From Elusimicrobia bacterium CG03_land_8_20_14_0_80_50_18 (GTDB lineage Bacteria > CG03), in assembly GCA_002780705.1 (NCBI GenBank), contig PEUP01000022.1:10899-20097 (forward strand): DNA of 9,199 bases, written 5' to 3'. The position numbers and the translations under genes are program-made. Below, in pieces: positions 6,443 through 9,199 of the stretch. The notes under the pieces were generated by a model, which ran no database searches, was not told where the DNA came from, and saw nothing but the letters and a program-made list of their open reading frames with translations. Position 1 is the first letter of the stretch, and every line of letters starts with the position of its first letter.

Positions 6443-7597
6443 ATGCCTGACCAGTCATCTTCTCCCGTCAGGCAAAACTTCGTCAAGTCCTTTGTCATCT
6501 ATTATATCGCGGGTTTTGCCGCCATCTCCGCCGTTGACATGCTCACCGCCGCATTGCCGGTGCATCTGAATCTTGTTTTCGGCAACGCTTTTGATGTGGG
6601 CCTCATATACGGAGTTTTTCCCGTCCTGTCGGTTTTGATAAGGTTCCAGCTATCCGAGTTCGCGTTCAGGACGGCTTTGAAAAAAGCTCTTTTCGCGGGT
6701 TTGCTCGTTATGGCTCTGTCGCAGGGAGCGTATATGTTCGCCGGAGACAGCCGCTTCCTCTGGCTGGCGCTCAGGATGGTTTTCGGCGCGGGGATATGCG
6801 TTTATTTCATAGCGCTTTTAGAAGTCGTCAACAACGAGATAGCGCCTGAATCCTATTCGCTTTATTACGGCATATTCTCCACGATTTTTGTCTCATCAAT
6901 GCTTTTTGCTCCGGCCCTTGGAAAAAGTGTTCTGTCGCGTTTCGGTTTCAACGGCCTGATTTTTTTTACGCTCGTTTTCTTCGCCATATCCGGCATAGCC
7001 CTTTGTTTTGTGAAAGACCGACGCCTAACCCGCCCCGGTTTTGACAGAAAGAATTTTTACAGGTTCATGCTGAAAAAACATTCTCATTTCGGGCTTCTCT
7101 TTATGACCATTTTTACATACGCCTCAGTCGTCGTGTTTCTGCCTCTCTTGGGAGTGGCGAAGCATTTTGAGAATTTCGCCTTCGCTTTCACATTTCTTTC
7201 CGTCTCAACCATAATCGTGCGCTTTACTTCGGGGAAACTTTTTGCCGCGTATCCCGTCCATAAATTCATTCTGGCCGGAATCCTGGCAATATCGGCGGCC
7301 ATAGCTCTTTTCGCTTTCGCGCCGAACAGCATTGTCTTTTTCTCGGCGGCGGCGCTCTTCGGTATCGGCTGGGCTTTTTTTGAATCCAATTATATGCCGT
7401 CGCTCCTGGCGGGAGAAGGGCGTAAGAGCGAGCTGATATCCGTTTACAGCCTTTTTTTTGACCTGGCGTTTTTTGTGGGCCCGCTTCTGAGCGGCGCGGT
7501 GGCCGAGAGCTACGGCGTTCTGCGCCTCTACCAGGCGCTCCCTCTCGTCTGCCTGGCGGGCATGCTCTATTTTTTCAGATTCAACGGAAAACGGTAA
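6443..7597 (+). CDS. Major facilitator superfamily transporter
   Basis: A 384-residue inner-membrane protein with about 12 hydrophobic helices (near residues 16-35, 50-70, 80-99, 104-125, 137-157, 170-190, 217-236, 245-264, 274-291, 294-315, 332-354, 359-379) and a basic central loop (191-215), the MFS_1 layout. ATG 6443 is chosen because GGAG at 6433-6436 lies 6 nt upstream; the open frame extends to a TTG at 6398, but that would overlap the TPR gene and add a non-hydrophobic extension. The usual motif A loop (G-x-x-x-D-R-x-G-R) is degenerate in both halves: RFQLSEFAFRTALKK (67-81) and RFTSGKLFAAYPVHK (260-274) have no D-R. The substrate cannot be read. It is the last gene of the run. A repeat begins in its stop codon, so the last few residues (FNGKR) may have been altered by that repeat. 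Confidence 0.87.
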   Translation: MPDQSSSPVRQNFVKSFVIYYIAGFAAISAVDMLTAALPVHLNLVFGNAFDVGLIYGVFPVLSVLIRFQLSEFAFRTALKKALFAGLLVMALSQGAYMFAGDSRFLWLALRMVFGAGICVYFIALLEVVNNEIAPESYSLYYGIFSTIFVSSMLFAPALGKSVLSRFGFNGLIFFTLVFFAISGIALCFVKDRRLTRPGFDRKNFYRFMLKKHSHFGLLFMTIFTYASVVVFLPLLGVAKHFENFAFAFTFLSVSTIIVRFTSGKLFAAYPVHKFILAGILAISAAIALFAFAPNSIVFFSAAALFGIGWAFFESNYMPSLLAGEGRKSELISVYSLFFDLAFFVGPLLSGAVAESYGVLRLYQALPLVCLAGMLYFFRFNGKR

Positions 7598-7629
7598 CGG
7601 GAAACGGGGACACCTGCCTGCCGGCAGGT
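7596..7629 (+). repeat. Gene-end repeat copy 1 with CCTGCCGGCAGG hairpin
   Basis: AACGGGAAACGGGGAC (7596-7611) is followed by ACCTGCCTGCCGGCAGGT, which contains the perfect 12-nt palindrome CCTGCCGGCAGG (7617-7628). It starts in the stop codon of the MFS gene. It matches 8748-8783 on the same strand apart from a 3-nt length difference and one substitution. No T-run follows the hairpin, so I call it a REP-like palindrome rather than a terminator. Confidence 0.75.
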
Positions 7630-7658
7630 AAAGCACCGCCCCCAATTCATGTTCGCGC

Positions 7659-7692
7659 GGAAACAATTATGGAAACAATTAGTTGACAATTA
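7659..7692 (+). promoter_or_regulatory. Three ACAATTA repeats over the fic promoter
   Basis: GGAAACAATTA occurs at 7659-7669 and 7671-7681 with a 12-nt period. ACAATTA recurs at 7686-7692, overlapping the -35 box. Iterated sites spaced near one helical turn next to a promoter suggest an operator. The winged helix at the Fic C-terminus is a candidate ligand for autoregulation, which is inference only. Confidence 0.35.
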
Positions 7693-7711
7693 ATTAAAAA
7701 AACGCTACAAT
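7683..7711 (+). promoter_or_regulatory. Near-consensus sigma-70 promoter of fic
   Basis: A perfect -35 box TTGACA (7683-7688), 17-nt spacer and TACAAT -10 box (7706-7711). Transcription should begin at about 7718, only a few bases before ATG 7722, so the transcript is predicted to be leaderless. An AT-rich spacer (AATTAATTAAAAAA) supports promoter function. Confidence 0.8.
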
Positions 7712-7721
7712 CCCGGTGAGC

Positions 7722-8744
7722 ATGAGAGTAACTTATAAACCGAAATTTGAGCGTTCCGCGGAATTGCTGCGCAACTTAATTGAAGCTTCCGGACTCTGCG
7801 AATGGTTCCGGCAGCAGATGATTGATGTGTCATGGCTTGCTCCCGCGCAGAGAGAGGCCTTCGCGCGGCTTGCGCATTATTCAACGGGGATAGAGGGGAA
7901 TCCTCTCACTCTGCCTGAGGTGCGGGCTCTCGCGGAAGGCGGAACAATTCACGGCGATGAAAAGGCCGAGCTTGAGGTGACGAATTATTTCGCGGCGCTG
8001 CGCTGGATATGGGCGAGGGGCCGCGGGGAAATACGGGAAAAAGATATACTGAAGCTTCACAAAATCCTGACAGGGGGACTTCTGTCCGCTACAGAATCCG
8101 GAGCTTATAAAATAAAACAGAACGCGGTGTTCAGCAGAGGGAAAATTATTTTTCAACCGCCCCCGCCGGAAGCGGCTCACATACTGATGAGCTCTCTTTT
8201 GAGCTGGGTCAATTCCGCTTCCGCCCGAAAGGAGCATCCCGTAATTGCCGCAGGGATAGCGCATCACCGTCTCGTTTCCATTCATCCTTTCATGGACGGG
8301 AACGGGAGGATAGCAAGGGCGCTGGAAAGCTGGATCTTGTTCAAGGGTGGCTTTGATACAAAACACATTTTTTCTCTTGACGAGTTTTTTTATCACGACA
8401 GGGACAGATATTACGGTGAGATAGAAAAAGTCCGCCGCCGGAATGATAATCTGACATCATGGCTTGAATATGTCAGCGCGGGCATTCTTGAGACGCTGCG
8501 GAACACGCGAAACCGCATACAAATCCTGCGGCTGAAAAAGCCGTCGCGGAAGATCGTCTTGAGCCCGAAGCAGGAACGCATACTGAATATCCTGTCGCAG
8601 GCGCCTTTTATGAGCGGCGGAGATTTATCCCGCGCGCTGAATATAAGCAGAAGTTATCTGAGCAAACTTCTACAGCCGCTTGTCAGGGCAAAACTGATTG
8701 TAAAAGAAGGTTCAACAAAGGCCGCGTCGTATCGCGCAAGATGA
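7722..8744 (+). CDS. Class II Fic protein with C-terminal winged helix
   Basis: Fic enzymes transfer AMP (or another nucleotide moiety) to hydroxyl side chains of target proteins. The 340-residue product has the complete core HPFMDGNGRIAR (residues 188-199), with catalytic His188 and the phosphate-binding GNGR loop, plus a preceding flap region near 'GAYKIKQNAVF'. The N-terminal inhibitory motif S/T-x-x-x-E-G is present as STGIEGN (Ser54, Glu58), which makes it a self-restrained class II Fic needing no separate antitoxin; none is visible. Residues about 280-338 form a winged helix ('ERILNILSQAPFMSGGDLS...NISRSYLSKLLQPLV'), a common architecture that may bind DNA or partners. ATG 7722 is chosen over GTG 7716 because 7716 is upstream of the predicted transcript start and the family usually begins near 'YKPKF'. 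No Shine-Dalgarno is present, as expected for leaderless mRNA. Repeats flank it on both sides. Targets are unknown. Confidence 0.92.
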   Translation: MRVTYKPKFERSAELLRNLIEASGLCEWFRQQMIDVSWLAPAQREAFARLAHYSTGIEGNPLTLPEVRALAEGGTIHGDEKAELEVTNYFAALRWIWARGRGEIREKDILKLHKILTGGLLSATESGAYKIKQNAVFSRGKIIFQPPPPEAAHILMSSLLSWVNSASARKEHPVIAAGIAHHRLVSIHPFMDGNGRIARALESWILFKGGFDTKHIFSLDEFFYHDRDRYYGEIEKVRRRNDNLTSWLEYVSAGILETLRNTRNRIQILRLKKPSRKIVLSPKQERILNILSQAPFMSGGDLSRALNISRSYLSKLLQPLVRAKLIVKEGSTKAASYRAR

Positions 8745-8747
8745 ACA

Positions 8748-8787
8748 AACGGGAACAAACGGGGACGCCTGCCTGCCGGCAGGCAGG
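8748..8787 (+). repeat. Gene-end repeat copy 2 with 20-nt palindrome
   Basis: AACGGGAACAAACGGGGAC (8748-8766) leads into the perfect palindrome CCTGCCTGCCGGCAGGCAGG (8768-8787), starting 3 nt after the fic stop codon. It is a direct copy of 7596-7629 with a longer palindrome. There is no T-run after the stem. Confidence 0.8.
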
Positions 8788-8922
8788 GTTCTGGTTTTCA
8801 TAGGCAAACGCCGGGGAATTTGTCTTTAGGTTCATAACCGTCGCCGCTCAACTTTACAATTTGCCGGAACATTTGGTAGCATTCCAGTCGGCGGTATCAC
8901 ACATAAGATGCTTCAAAATTTG

Positions 8923-8970
8923 CGCGGTTCATTGCCGCGAAAGGAGCGTAAAGGGAAGGCTTTATGCGCT
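8923..8970. other. Two tandem hairpins in non-coding DNA
   Basis: CGCGG (8923-8927) pairs with CCGCG (8935-8939) around a 7-nt loop. AGCGTAAAG (8945-8953) pairs with CTTTA (8960-8964) and CGCT (8967-8970) around a 6-nt loop, with a 2-nt bulge. They could fold on either strand. The second stem contains the ATG at 8964. Their role is unknown; they may be part of the element. Confidence 0.5.
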
Positions 8971-9199
8971 GGAATAGTCAAAGACAAGAGCCGTCCCCGC
9001 TTCACCCCTGTTTCCCGTTCAATAATCTTGGTAAACCCAGCCCTAAGTCAAAATCGGTGACGGTGCATATAGATCAGATACCGGATGCGCCCCAGACAGT
9101 GCTGGTTTCGCCCGGTGATACAGTGTTGACCGTGATGTGGGAGCCGAGCGGCGAGGACGATGTTGTGGGATATAATATTTACAGGGATAATATCGCGGC
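8964..9199 (+). CDS. Fibronectin type III protein, 5' disrupted, 3' outside window
   Basis: From 9021 the frame reads NNLGKPSPKSKSVTVHID, which resembles the last two strands of one FnIII domain. It continues 'IPDAPQTVLVSPGD' and 'LTVMWEPSGEDDVVGYNIYRDN', the opening of the next domain (strand-B Trp, 'D-V-x-GYN-YR' strand C). Such domains occur in tandem in secreted or surface proteins, so the natural N-terminus, with a signal peptide, should be much farther upstream. Instead the frame closes at a TAA (8949-8951), and the only ATG is at 8964, giving about 19 residues (MRWNSQRQEP... to ...FPF) encoded by repeat DNA with no signal peptide. I therefore think the gene is 5'-truncated, possibly a pseudogene, with the break at about 9020. 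AAGG at 8956-8959 could serve ATG 8964, but it lies in a hairpin. The rest of the protein is beyond the window. Confidence 0.6.
   Translation, partial: MRWNSQRQEPSPLHPCFPFNNLGKPSPKSKSVTVHIDQIPDAPQTVLVSPGDTVLTVMWEPSGEDDVVGYNIYRDNIA

Larger units (their letters stand above)
7596..9019. mobile_element. Possible repeat-bounded inserted segment carrying fic
   Basis: AACGGGAAAC at 7596-7605 is perfectly inverted as GTTTCCCGTT at 9010-9019, and GGGGAC follows inside each end (7606-7611; inverted 8993-8998). The 1,424 bp between hold only fic with its own promoter, plus non-coding repeat DNA. Beyond the right end, sequence from the middle of an FnIII domain begins at once. This suggests an inserted unit, but no transposase and no clear target duplication are seen. 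Independent insertion of smaller repeats on both sides of fic is an equally good explanation. Confidence 0.3.
8748..9019. repeat. Possible 272-bp MITE-like element after fic
   Basis: Read inward, the left end is AACGGGAACAAACGGGGACG and the right end (reverse strand from 9019) is AACGGGAAACAGGGG, then six bases, then CGGGGACGG, so the ends are imperfect inverted repeats. The interior has no convincing gene but contains the palindrome at 8768-8787 and two hairpins at 8923-8970. The right end coincides with the abrupt start of FnIII coding sequence. It could be a non-autonomous element of the kind mobilised by REP-type tyrosine transposases, but none is in view. Confidence 0.45.

Noticed and set aside
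7612..7629. Rho-independent terminator after the MFS gene
   Set aside because: The stem is GC-rich but is followed by AAAGCACC, with no T-run. The sequence recurs after fic with other downstream bases, so it is classed as a repeat.
7598..7715. A small antitoxin gene upstream of fic (class I FicA-type)
   Set aside because: No open frame with a start and ribosome site fits, and the Fic protein carries its own inhibitory motif.
7596..8787. CRISPR array
   Set aside because: There are only two copies of the palindromic repeat, 1.15 kb apart, with a gene between them; no regular spacers.
8830..9060. An open + strand frame across the element (from GTT 8830, ATG 8908, to TGA 9058), basic, with 'AGIVKDKSRPRF'
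   Set aside because: It has no good ribosome site, crosses the repeat/FnIII boundary and overlaps the FnIII frame. It is more likely non-coding repeat DNA, although the element copies could once have encoded something.

Overview
The window looks like chromosomal DNA from a Gram-negative, probably uncultured bacterium. The Gram-negative reading rests on a TolC-family outer-membrane protein, a lipobox lipoprotein and a patatin with a signal peptide. Genes are all on the + strand, tightly packed and often overlapping. The GC-rich CCTGCCGGCAGG palindromes at gene 3' ends and the fibronectin-III gene remind me of Elusimicrobiota- or Omnitrophota-like lineages. That placement is from memory, is weak, and was not tested.

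Layout. (1) Positions 1-527: the 3' part of a DUF3108 protein. (2) Positions 528-617: a short gap with an extended -10 promoter. (3) Positions 618-7597: one continuous run of seven genes with junctions from 20-nt overlaps to a 23-nt gap: argG, argH, a two-helix membrane microprotein, a TolC-like outer-membrane protein, a patatin phospholipase, a TPR lipoprotein and an MFS transporter. The last two enzymes of arginine synthesis are therefore probably co-transcribed and translationally coupled with an envelope or export gene set. (4) Positions 7598-8744: an independent unit, a class II Fic protein with a C-terminal winged helix. It has a near-consensus promoter (TTGACA, 17 nt, TACAAT) placed so close to the ATG that the mRNA should be leaderless. 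(5) Positions 8745-9020: a non-coding, hairpin-rich stretch that resembles a small inserted element. (6) Positions 9021-9199: the interior of a fibronectin type III protein that runs off the window.

The most unusual region is 7596-9020. A repeat, AACGGGAA(n)ACGGGGAC followed by a CCTGCCTGCCGGCAGG hairpin, sits directly after the MFS stop codon and again directly after the fic stop codon. An inverted copy of its outer end (GTTTCCCGTT) lies at 9010-9019. Recognisable FnIII sequence begins at 9021, immediately beyond that inverted copy and in the middle of a domain. The simplest reading is that a repeat-bounded segment, either the 272-bp unit 8748-9019 or the whole 1.4-kb unit with fic as cargo, inserted into and truncated the FnIII gene. 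No transposase is present, so this remains an inference that copy searching could settle.
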